From assembly GCF_040548735.1 (NCBI RefSeq), contig NZ_JBEPSD010000003.1, positions 1 to 64,000 on the forward strand: a stretch of DNA of 64,000 nucleotides, in the 5' to 3' direction. A program made the position numbers and the translations under genes. The stretch comes from Rhodanobacter soli. GTDB lineage: Bacteria; Pseudomonadota; Gammaproteobacteria; Xanthomonadales; Rhodanobacteraceae. How positions within the stretch are numbered: position 1 is the stretch's first letter; the number at the start of each line of letters is the position of its first letter. Of the stretch, positions 57,789-64,000 are shown piece by piece. A model generated the notes under the pieces. That model was not told the DNA's origin. It saw only the letters and a program-made list of their open reading frames with translations, and did no database searches.

Positions 57789-58322
57789 ATGGCAACAACG
57801 AAATTCATCAAGCCCTATGTCGAGCACGGTGAAAAGGCCAATGCAGTACGCAAGATCACTGTCTCGATTCCGCTGCATGTCCTGCGGCGGCTTTCTGATT
57901 TGCGCACCCACCGTCAAGTGAACAATCTTCGGCACGCTACCAACAGTGACGTGTTGGTCGAAGCGTTCCTGCACGCTTTTACTGGGCAACCACTGCCAAC
58001 TGATGAGGAGCTGAGACGAACCATGGCCACTGCCAAGAAATCCGCTGCAAAGAAACCGGCCGCCAAGAAGGCCGCCGCCAAGAAACCCGCCGTGAAGAAG
58101 GCCGCCGCCAAGAAGCCGGTTGCCAAGAAGCCGGCCGCCAAGAAGGCTGCTGCTAGGAAGCCGGCCGCCAAGAAAGCTGCCAAGAAGCCGGCAGCCGCCA
58201 AGAAAGCTGCTGTGAAGAAGGTTGCGAAGAAGGCTGCGCCGAAGAAGGCCGCCGCCAAGAAAGCTGCACCGGCCAAGGTGGTGAAGGCCACCAAGACCGC
58301 GAAAGCCAAAGCGAAGAAGTAA
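57789..58322 (+). CDS. metJ: MetJ-like methionine repressor fused to a histone H1-like Lys/Ala tail
   Basis: 177 residues. Residues 1-78 closely follow Met[21 protein letters not shown] (beta strand and DNA contacts), [20 protein letters not shown] and [16 protein letters not shown]. The arginine of NNLRH and the E/H pair of EAFLHAF, linked to S-adenosylmethionine binding in E. coli MetJ, are kept. E. coli MetJ then continues with a helix to residue 105. Here the rest is replaced by about 99 residues of [14 protein letters not shown]-type repeats like bacterial H1/AlgP tails. ATG 57789 has GGGGA 9 bases upstream; ATG 57780 is too close. The tail likely adds non-specific DNA binding. Upstream tandem met-box-like sites fit autorepression. 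Confidence 0.88.
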   Translation: MATTKFIKPYVEHGEKANAVRKITVSIPLHVLRRLSDLRTHRQVNNLRHATNSDVLVEAFLHAFTGQPLPTDEELRRTMATAKKSAAKKPAAKKAAAKKPAVKKAAAKKPVAKKPAAKKAAARKPAAKKAAKKPAAAKKAAVKKVAKKAAPKKAAAKKAAPAKVVKATKTAKAKAKK

Positions 58323-58374
58323 GGCTGCAAGCAACACGACAAGCGACACCCACAATAAGACAAGCAATCGACTT

Positions 58375-58404
58375 CTCTCCCCGCGGTGCCCAGCGCGGGG
58401 AGAG
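58375..58404 (+). terminator. Stem-loop after metJ
   Basis: CTCTCCCCGCG and its exact complement CGCGGGGAGAG form an 11-bp stem with an 8-base loop about 50 bases after the stop. No T-run follows, so it may work with the next hairpin or protect the transcript end. Confidence 0.5.
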
Positions 58405-58420
58405 CACTTCGAGAAGATTC

Positions 58421-58448
58421 GTCCCGGCCTGGCCGGGACGCTTCGTTT
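58421..58448 (+). terminator. Second stem-loop after metJ
   Basis: GTCCCGGCC and GGCCGGGAC form a 9-bp stem with a single-base loop (the tip probably opens), followed by GCTTCGTTT. This is a modest terminator candidate for metJ. Confidence 0.55.
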
Positions 58449-58726
58449 CAGGGGTTGGAGAATCCATCCCGCGATGGCGGCGCCTGCCGCGCTCCCCTTC
58501 GACGCCGGCGCTGCCCGCCGTGTTTCCGGCGATCTCCACCGTTGTCCTGCGCCGCATCCCTGGACCGGATTCCGGTCAGGTGTCGTGATTCCGCACGCGA
58601 TTTGCCGTGCTGCGCCATTGGAGTTACCTTCTGCACATCCGCGCCGCGGTGAATCCGGGGGATTCACTGCTCCTGGATGGACAGGGGGAAAAAGCGCGGG
58701 TATCTGTCGACACTCAGTGAGAGACC

Positions 58727-59767
58727 ATGGATACCCGATACATACTTGATACGCGCCGGCATGCGCGTGGGGCCGTTCGGCCCTTGGTCATTGCCATCAT
58801 CGCCATCTTTGCCCTGCTTGCCGTGGGCGCGTGGTTCCTCATTATCAAGCCGCACCAGGAGTTGGTCATGGCCGACTCGGGCGGCCATCCGTCCACACCG
58901 GTTTCCACCGCGACGCGGACGGCGCCGCCGCCGGCCAACGTGGCTGCGATGGATCTCAACCAGCTGCTTGCCGAGGCGCGCACCGCCATGAACGAGCAGC
59001 GCTACCTGGCGCCGGCCGGCAACAATGCGTTCGAGTTCTACCTGCGCGTGCTGGAAAAGGAGCCCGGCAACAAGGTGGCTTCCGATGCGTTGCGCGAGAC
59101 GTTCCCGTTCGCCGCCACCTCGGCCGAACAGGCGATCAACTCGCGCGACTTCGGCGAAGCGCAGCGCCAGATCGATCTGCTGGCGAAGGCCGACCCAGCC
59201 AACTTCACGTTGACCATTCTCCGTTCCAAGCTCGATGCCCAGCGCAAGACCCTGGACAAGCAGCAACAGCTGGCGCTCGATCAGGAGAAGGCCACCCAGC
59301 TCGCGGCCCAGAAGGCAGCGGCGGACAAACAGGCGGCGGACAAGCTGGCCGAGCAGCAAAAGGCCCAGCTGGCCGAGCAGCAAAAGGCCGAGCAGGCGAG
59401 CGCGACGCAGCAGCCACGCCAGCAGGCGGCGGCGAATGCGCCGGCGGCAGGCGGCGATGCCGCGGGTGCGGACGGCGGCAGCGCGGCTGGTGCGGGCGCG
59501 ACCACGGCGGCGGTGCTGGTGAAGGGCTCGGCGGCGCGCTACCCCACGGCTGCCATGCGGGCACGCCAGGAAGGCTGGGTGGTGGTCTCGTTCACGGTCG
59601 ATCCCGACGGCACGACCAGCGACGTGAAGGTCGTCGAGTCGCAACCACGTCATGTCTTCGACCGTGCGGCGATCGACGCGGTGGAGCGCTACCGCTTCAA
59701 TCCGGCGATGAAGAATGGCGTCGCCGTTTCCAGCGTCAAGCAGCAGCGGATCGAGTTCAAACTCTGA
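58727..59767 (+). CDS. TonB-family protein
   Basis: 346 residues. One transmembrane helix at about 24-46 (VIAIIAIFALLAVGAWFLII) anchors it. A periplasmic alpha-helical part rich in Q, A and K (repeats of LAEQQKAQ) spans about 165-230. The C-terminal TonB domain has YPTAAMRARQEGWVVVSFTV and DAVERYRFNPAMKNGVAVSS. Proteins of this type pass energy to outer-membrane receptors or serve envelope functions. No ExbB/ExbD partners are nearby, so it may be an accessory paralogue. A strong terminator follows. Confidence 0.88.
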   Translation: MDTRYILDTRRHARGAVRPLVIAIIAIFALLAVGAWFLIIKPHQELVMADSGGHPSTPVSTATRTAPPPANVAAMDLNQLLAEARTAMNEQRYLAPAGNNAFEFYLRVLEKEPGNKVASDALRETFPFAATSAEQAINSRDFGEAQRQIDLLAKADPANFTLTILRSKLDAQRKTLDKQQQLALDQEKATQLAAQKAAADKQAADKLAEQQKAQLAEQQKAEQASATQQPRQQAAANAPAAGGDAAGADGGSAAGAGATTAAVLVKGSAARYPTAAMRARQEGWVVVSFTVDPDGTTSDVKVVESQPRHVFDRAAIDAVERYRFNPAMKNGVAVSSVKQQRIEFKL

Positions 59768-59792
59768 TCGTGGCGTGACTGCAGCAACCCGG

Positions 59793-59826
59793 GCGGCGCA
59801 TGTTTCGCATGCGCCGCTTTCTTTTG
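59793..59826 (+). terminator. Rho-independent terminator after the TonB-family gene
   Basis: GCGGCGCATG, loop TTTCG, and CATGCGCCGC make a perfect 10-bp stem followed by TTTCTTTT. It also separates the gene from the convergent serine hydrolase. Confidence 0.88.
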
Positions 59827-59839
59827 GGCGGTTGCGGGT

Positions 59840-61147
59840 TCAGCGGTGGCGTGGCGCGCGGCGATGCACGCGCGGCCGGGATTTCGCCCTGGACTTCGCT
59901 GCCGGCTTGGCGGGGCCTTCGATGTGGGCCCAGTCCACGTGCGGCAGGCCCAGCAGATCGTCGAACACCATCGGCATCAGCCCGCTGGGCGTGGGGCCGG
60001 TGGAGTTCCACAGGGTGACCACGCCGGCGCGGTACTTCGGGAAGAAGCCAATCATGGTGCGATAACCGGCCACGGCGCCGGCGTGATAGATCAGGGTTTC
60101 GCCACCGTATTCATAGACCCGCCAGCCCAGCGCGTAGTGTGCGGCGGTCAGGCGTCCGCTGCGCCAGGCGGTGGCATGCAGTTCGCTGGGCGTGGCGACG
60201 CCGGGAGCGTGCAGCACGTCCAGCAGCGAGGTGGGCAGCACGTCCTGGCGGCCGCCCATCTGGGCGATCAGCCATTTCTCCATGTCGCGCAGGCTGGCGT
60301 TGACGCCGGCCGCCGGCGCGACCCGGTAGTAGGTTTCGTTCGGTTCGAATGGCACCCAGCCCCGGCTGGTGGCGCGGTGCGGGCGTGCCCAGCTCTTGCT
60401 GGATTCCAGCGCGGCGCGGCCGTAGCTGGCGGTGTTCATGCCCAGCGGATAGAAGATGCGCTTGTCGACCTGGTGATAGAAGAAGTCGCCGGTGCGCGCG
60501 AGCACCACGTCGCCGATCATGCTGAAGGCGACGTTCTGGTAGCCGTAGCACTGGCCCACGCCGCAGACCATGTCGACTTCGTCCAGTTTGCGCACCAGCT
60601 CCTCGTAGGGCGTGTCGCCCTCGAGCATGTTGTCGTAGGTATTGCGCGGCAGGCCCAGCCGCTGTCCCAGGATGTCGCTGACCGTGGCCTGCGATGCGGC
60701 CTGCATGTTCTTCAGCTTGAAGTACGGCAGCACGTCGACCAGCTTCGTGTCCCAGCCGAGCTTGCCGTCGTCGATCAGCAGGCCGGCGATGGCGGTGGCG
60801 AACGCCTTCGACAGCGAGGCGAGGCGAAACACGGTATCCGGGGTGATCGGCTGTTTGGTGGAGGCGTCGGCGTAGCCGACGGTGCCCTCGTAGACCACCT
60901 TGCCGTCGATCACCACCGCGGTGGCCAGGCCGGCGACGGCGTCGCGCTGGGCGAGGCGGTTCAGCCAGCGCTGGTAGTCGGCGAGGGTCTGCTTGACGCG
61001 CGGCGACGGCAGTTGCTGCGGCACGTTGCCGACGCTGGCCGGCGACGGGGCGGAAGCCGGGGAAGTGGTGCGCGCGGTGGCGCAGACCGGCGTGCAGGCC
61101 AGCCCCAGTGCGCCCGCGATCAGCAAGAAGATCTTATGAAACTGCAT
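59840..61147 (-). CDS. Serine hydrolase of the beta-lactamase (class C / PBP-like) family
   Basis: 435 residues from ATG 61147. An N-terminal signal peptide (IFLLIAGALGLACTPVCA) sends it to the periplasm. The catalytic SxxK is in FRLASLSKAFATA at about 105, the Y-x-N in CYGYQNVAFSM near 200, and the third motif is probably YHAGAVAGYRTM near 370. The C-terminus is rich in K, R and P. Members include esterases, D-aminopeptidases and AmpC-like enzymes; a true beta-lactamase is not implied. The start lies 55 bases from the divergent lemA. Confidence 0.87.
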   Translation of the reverse strand: MQFHKIFLLIAGALGLACTPVCATARTTSPASAPSPASVGNVPQQLPSPRVKQTLADYQRWLNRLAQRDAVAGLATAVVIDGKVVYEGTVGYADASTKQPITPDTVFRLASLSKAFATAIAGLLIDDGKLGWDTKLVDVLPYFKLKNMQAASQATVSDILGQRLGLPRNTYDNMLEGDTPYEELVRKLDEVDMVCGVGQCYGYQNVAFSMIGDVVLARTGDFFYHQVDKRIFYPLGMNTASYGRAALESSKSWARPHRATSRGWVPFEPNETYYRVAPAAGVNASLRDMEKWLIAQMGGRQDVLPTSLLDVLHAPGVATPSELHATAWRSGRLTAAHYALGWRVYEYGGETLIYHAGAVAGYRTMIGFFPKYRAGVVTLWNSTGPTPSGLMPMVFDDLLGLPHVDWAHIEGPAKPAAKSRAKSRPRVHRRAPRHR

Positions 61148-61202
61148 GGTATTCTGGCGTGGTTCCGGCGTGGGGATGCGCCTCAGGGTGGAGAGCTCGA
61201 CG

Positions 61203-61790
61203 ATGGGTCTGATCATTTTTCTGATTGTCGTTGTCCTGATTGTCTTGTACTTCGTGGCGATCTACAACGGACTGGTCACCTCGCGCAACGGCTACAAGAA
61301 CGCATTTGCGCAGATCGACGTCCAGCTCACCCGGCGCCACGACCTGATTCCGAACCTGGTCGAGACCGCCAAGGGCTACCTCGCGCACGAACGCGGCACG
61401 CTCGAGGCGGTGGTGCAGGCGCGCAACGCGGCGGTCAGCGGGCTGGCCGGTGCGAAGGCCAACCCGGGCGATCCGGCCGCGATGCAGCAGCTGGCCAGCA
61501 GTGAAAATGCTTTGACCCAGACTTTGGGCCATTTGTTCGCGTTGCAGGAGGCCTATCCCGACCTGAAGGCGAACCAGACCATGATGCAGCTCTCCGAAGA
61601 GCTGACGTCCACGGAGAACCGGGTGGCGTTCGCGCGCCAGGCGTATAACGACTCGGTGCTGACCTACAACAACAAGCGCGAAGTCTTTCCCGCCTCGTTC
61701 GTGGCGAACAGCTTCGGCTTCGCCGCGGCCGAGCCGCTGAAGATCGAGGATCCGGCCGTACGCGAGGTGCCGAAGGTTTCCTTCAGCTGA
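61203..61790 (+). CDS. lemA: LemA family protein
   Basis: 195 residues from ATG 61203 with GGAG upstream. A single N-terminal transmembrane helix (LIIFLIVVVLIVLYFVAIYN) is followed by the LemA helical core: NAFAQIDVQLTRRHDLIPNL and ENRVAFARQAYNDSVLTYN. The function of the family is poorly known. It is often paired with an M48 protease or a TPM-domain protein, and here the M48 gene follows 47 bases downstream. Confidence 0.93.
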   Translation: MGLIIFLIVVVLIVLYFVAIYNGLVTSRNGYKNAFAQIDVQLTRRHDLIPNLVETAKGYLAHERGTLEAVVQARNAAVSGLAGAKANPGDPAAMQQLASSENALTQTLGHLFALQEAYPDLKANQTMMQLSEELTSTENRVAFARQAYNDSVLTYNNKREVFPASFVANSFGFAAAEPLKIEDPAVREVPKVSFS

Positions 61791-61837
61791 TCGCCGTCGC
61801 GTCGCGGCGCATGCCGTGGCGCCACCCGGGAGCTTCC

Positions 61838-63739
61838 ATGGATTTCTTTGCGCAACAGGCGCGCGTGCGCGGCAGCAGCCGGCGGCTGGTGGTGTTGTTC
61901 GTGCTGGCGGTGGTGGCGATCGTGGCGGCGATCGACGCGGTGGTATGGCTCACCATGGGCCATCATGCGGCCGACGGCGAGCCGGTGGCATCGAACCTGC
62001 CGCTGCTGTTCGCGAGCAGCGCCGCGGTCATCGCCGGGATCGGGCTCAGTTCGCTGTTCCGCATCATGAGCCTGTCCAGCGGCGGCAAGGCGGTGGCCGA
62101 AAGCGTGGGGGCGGTGCCGGTGCCGCCGGATACCAGCGACCCGCAACTGCGGCGGCTGCGCAACGTGATCGAGGAAGTCGCCATCGCCGCGGGCGTGCCG
62201 GTGCCGGACATCTACCTGATGGCCGACGAAGCGGGCATCAATGCATTCGCCGCCGGCTATTCGGCCTCCGACGCGGCGGTGTGCGTGACCCGGGGCTGCC
62301 TCGACAGGCTCAGCCGCGACGAGTTGCAGGGCGTGATCGCGCACGAGTTCAGCCACGTGCTGAACGGCGACATGCGGCTCAACATCCGCCTGATGGGCCT
62401 GCTGTTCGGCATCCTGGTGCTGGCGATCGTGGGGCGCCGGGTGATCTGGTTCGGCGGCAGCGGCAACCGTCGGGGTGGCGGCCAGGTATGGCTGATCGGG
62501 CTGGCGCTGATGGTGGTCGGCTACATCGGTTATTTCTTCGGGCGGCTGATCCAGGCCGCGGTGGCGCGTTCGCGCGAATCGCTGGCGGATGCTTCGGCCG
62601 TGCAGTTCACCCGCCAGACCGACGGCATCGCCGGCGCGTTGAAGAAGATCGCGATCTTCGCCGAAGGCTCCACCCTGCAGGTGGCGAACAAGCAGGAGGT
62701 GGCGCACATGCTGTTCGGCGAGGCCGGCACGTTCAATGCGCTGTTCGCCACGCACCCGCCGCTGCTGCAGCGCATCCGTGCGCTCGAGCCCGGTTTCCGC
62801 GAGGAAGAGCTGGCCCGGCTGGCCGCCTCGCTGCAGCACCCGACAGCCACGGCGTCGGCCACCCCGATCGCCGACAAGCCGGCGGCGACGCAAGGCGTTG
62901 TTCCGGGCATGGCCATGCCGTCCGCGCTGCCCGCCGTGTTGGCCGGTGGTGCTGTCGTCGGCGGCACGGCATCGGCGCCCCGTTTTCAACGTGCTGCCTC
63001 GGTGCGTCAGGCCATGCCGTCTGCGCTGACCGGGGCCGTGCAGCAGCCCGAGTCCGCGCTTGCCGTGATGCTGGCGTTGGCCACGTCGACCGAGGCGGCG
63101 CTGCAGCCGGCGCAGCGGCGGATCGTTGCCGATGCTTTCGGCGATGATGTGCTGCAAACCGTGCAGGCGTTCAATGGCGAAGTAGCGCAGCTCCCGCCGA
63201 TGGCACGCCTGCCGCTGGCCTCGCTGGCGTTTCCCGCATTGAAGCAATTGCCGGAAGGGCGTCAGCAGACCCTGCTGGTCGCGCTCGACGCGCTGGTCAA
63301 GGCCGATGGCAGGGTCGATCTCAACGAATATTGCCTTGCACGCCTGCTGCGTCTGCAGCTCAAGGAGGCCAGCCAGCCTCGCCGTGCGCCGGTCGATGGG
63401 CTGAAGAAACTCCCGGCCTGCCGCGACAGCCTGATCCTGGTTTGCACTATCGTCGCGTCAGGCGGCTGTTCCGACGAGGCGAGCGCCCGCCGCGCCTGGC
63501 TCGTGGCGATGCAGCAAGCCTTCCCGGGGGAGGCGATCGCATGGGCGCCACCGCCGGCGGCGTGGCAGGCACCGCTCGAACGTGCGCTGGATGATCTGGA
63601 TGGACTGCTGCCGGTCGCTAAGGAACTGGTGATCCAGAGTCTGGTCGGCGCGATTCAGGCCGACGGCGTGGTCAGCGTGGAAGAGGCGGAACTACTGCGC
63701 GTGATCTGCGCCAGCCTGCACTGTCCGCTGCCGATGTAG
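61838..63739 (+). CDS. M48-family membrane metalloprotease with TerB-like C-terminal part
   Basis: 633 residues from ATG 61838 with GGGAG 6 bases upstream. Two transmembrane helices precede the catalytic zinc motif GVIAHEFSHVLNGD near residue 168; two more follow (LLFGILVLAIVG, LALMVVGYIGYFFG). SRESLADASAVQFT gives the third zinc ligand. Beyond about 300 the protein is soluble and ends with DALVKADGRVDLNEYCLARL and VGAIQADGVVSVEEAELLRV, acidic-loop repeats like TerB-type domains. HtpX-like quality control of membrane proteins is the nearest known role. It is paired with lemA. Confidence 0.9.
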   Translation: MDFFAQQARVRGSSRRLVVLFVLAVVAIVAAIDAVVWLTMGHHAADGEPVASNLPLLFASSAAVIAGIGLSSLFRIMSLSSGGKAVAESVGAVPVPPDTSDPQLRRLRNVIEEVAIAAGVPVPDIYLMADEAGINAFAAGYSASDAAVCVTRGCLDRLSRDELQGVIAHEFSHVLNGDMRLNIRLMGLLFGILVLAIVGRRVIWFGGSGNRRGGGQVWLIGLALMVVGYIGYFFGRLIQAAVARSRESLADASAVQFTRQTDGIAGALKKIAIFAEGSTLQVANKQEVAHMLFGEAGTFNALFATHPPLLQRIRALEPGFREEELARLAASLQHPTATASATPIADKPAATQGVVPGMAMPSALPAVLAGGAVVGGTASAPRFQRAASVRQAMPSALTGAVQQPESALAVMLALATSTEAALQPAQRRIVADAFGDDVLQTVQAFNGEVAQLPPMARLPLASLAFPALKQLPEGRQQTLLVALDALVKADGRVDLNEYCLARLLRLQLKEASQPRRAPVDGLKKLPACRDSLILVCTIVASGGCSDEASARRAWLVAMQQAFPGEAIAWAPPPAAWQAPLERALDDLDGLLPVAKELVIQSLVGAIQADGVVSVEEAELLRVICASLHCPLPM

Positions 63740-63745
63740 GAGCGC

Positions 63746-64000
63746 TCAGGCCTCGCCGCGGATCAAGGCGCCGGCGCGCTCGGCGATCATGATCGTGGGT
63801 GCGTTGGTATTGCCGCTGGGCAGGCTCGGCATCACCGAGGCGTCGACCACGCGCAGGCCGTCCACGTTGCGCACGCGCAGCTCGCTGTCCACCACCGCGC
63901 GGTCGTCGCTGCCCATGCGGCAGGTGCCGACCGGGTGGTAGATGGTTTCCGCCTTGCGCCGGATGAAGTCGGCGTACTCGGCATCGGTACCGATCCGGCG
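63746..64000 (-). CDS. GMC-family oxidoreductase, C-terminal end (partial)
   Basis: The last 84 residues are present; the gene continues past the right edge. [40 protein letters not shown] and [16 protein letters not shown] are the diagnostic C-terminal motifs of choline dehydrogenase/alcohol dehydrogenase-type GMC flavoproteins, with the catalytic His of YHPVGT and the Asn of GNTNAP. The stop lies 6 bases from that of the convergent M48 gene. Confidence 0.93.
   Translation of the reverse strand, partial: RRIGTDAEYADFIRRKAETIYHPVGTCRMGSDDRAVVDSELRVRNVDGLRVVDASVMPSLPSGNTNAPTIMIAERAGALIRGEA

Larger units (their letters stand above)
58323..58726. other. Intergenic region between metJ and the tonB-like gene
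   Basis: 404 bases with no supportable gene. It holds two hairpins, at 58375-58404 and 58421-58439, and the promoter of the TonB-family gene, whose elements could not be assigned with confidence. Confidence 0.6.

Overview
The window reads as a high-GC gammaproteobacterial chromosome, most likely a xanthomonad relative of the Rhodanobacteraceae type (Rhodanobacter, Dyella, Luteibacter, Frateuria). This is inferred from the layout: a surface-polysaccharide locus lies between metB and etfA, as known for the Xanthomonas LPS locus. It is next to rmlBACD and a bifunctional xanB-type manC, and is followed by cysD-cysNC and gcvT-gcvH. No rRNA, tRNA or CRISPR array was recognised.

Region 1 (1-12 kb): the 3' end of glmS, a decayed second copy of part of that end, and then a two-partner secretion operon on the minus strand. 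The operon encodes a giant TpsA adhesin of about 3,190 residues, with GLUG arrays and YDG-type repeats, and its TpsB outer-membrane transporter. A REP-like inverted repeat closes the region. An AraC-type regulator follows.

Region 2 (13.4-18.3 kb, minus): rmlB-rmlA-rmlC-rmlD-xanB, tightly coupled with 4-bp overlaps between the rml genes, making dTDP-L-rhamnose and GDP-mannose. metB is divergent from it.

Region 3 (19.8-43 kb): a variable O-antigen (surface glycan) locus. A plus-strand operon carries an ABC exporter (Wzm/Wzt with a C-terminal glycan-binding domain), a fused methyltransferase/coiled-coil/GT2/GT-B protein, all four steps of the GDP-D-glycero-alpha-D-manno-heptose pathway (hddA, gmhA, hddC, gmhB), methyltransferases and a polytopic membrane protein. 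Facing it on the minus strand are a methyltransferase, a GT4 enzyme, an SDR epimerase, a flippase-like membrane protein, two polyprenyl-phosphate-sugar synthase (GT2) genes, a GT39-like transferase, a GtrA-like protein and another methyltransferase. Decayed genes and an IS3 remnant between them record gene turnover.

Region 4 (43.2-51 kb, minus): electron-transfer flavoprotein genes etfB-etfA and the ETF:quinone oxidoreductase, with two large glycan-assembly genes between them.

Region 5 (51-64 kb): amidase, sulfate activation (cysD, cysNC), glycine cleavage (gcvT, gcvH), an unusual MetJ repressor fused to a histone H1-like Lys/Ala tail with tandem met-box-like sites upstream, a TonB-family protein, a serine hydrolase, LemA, an M48 protease with a TerB-like tail, and the end of a GMC oxidoreductase.

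The most unusual items are the MetJ-H1 fusion, the fused methyltransferase/coiled-coil/double-glycosyltransferase beside the ABC exporter, and the decayed glmS end beside the adhesin operon.
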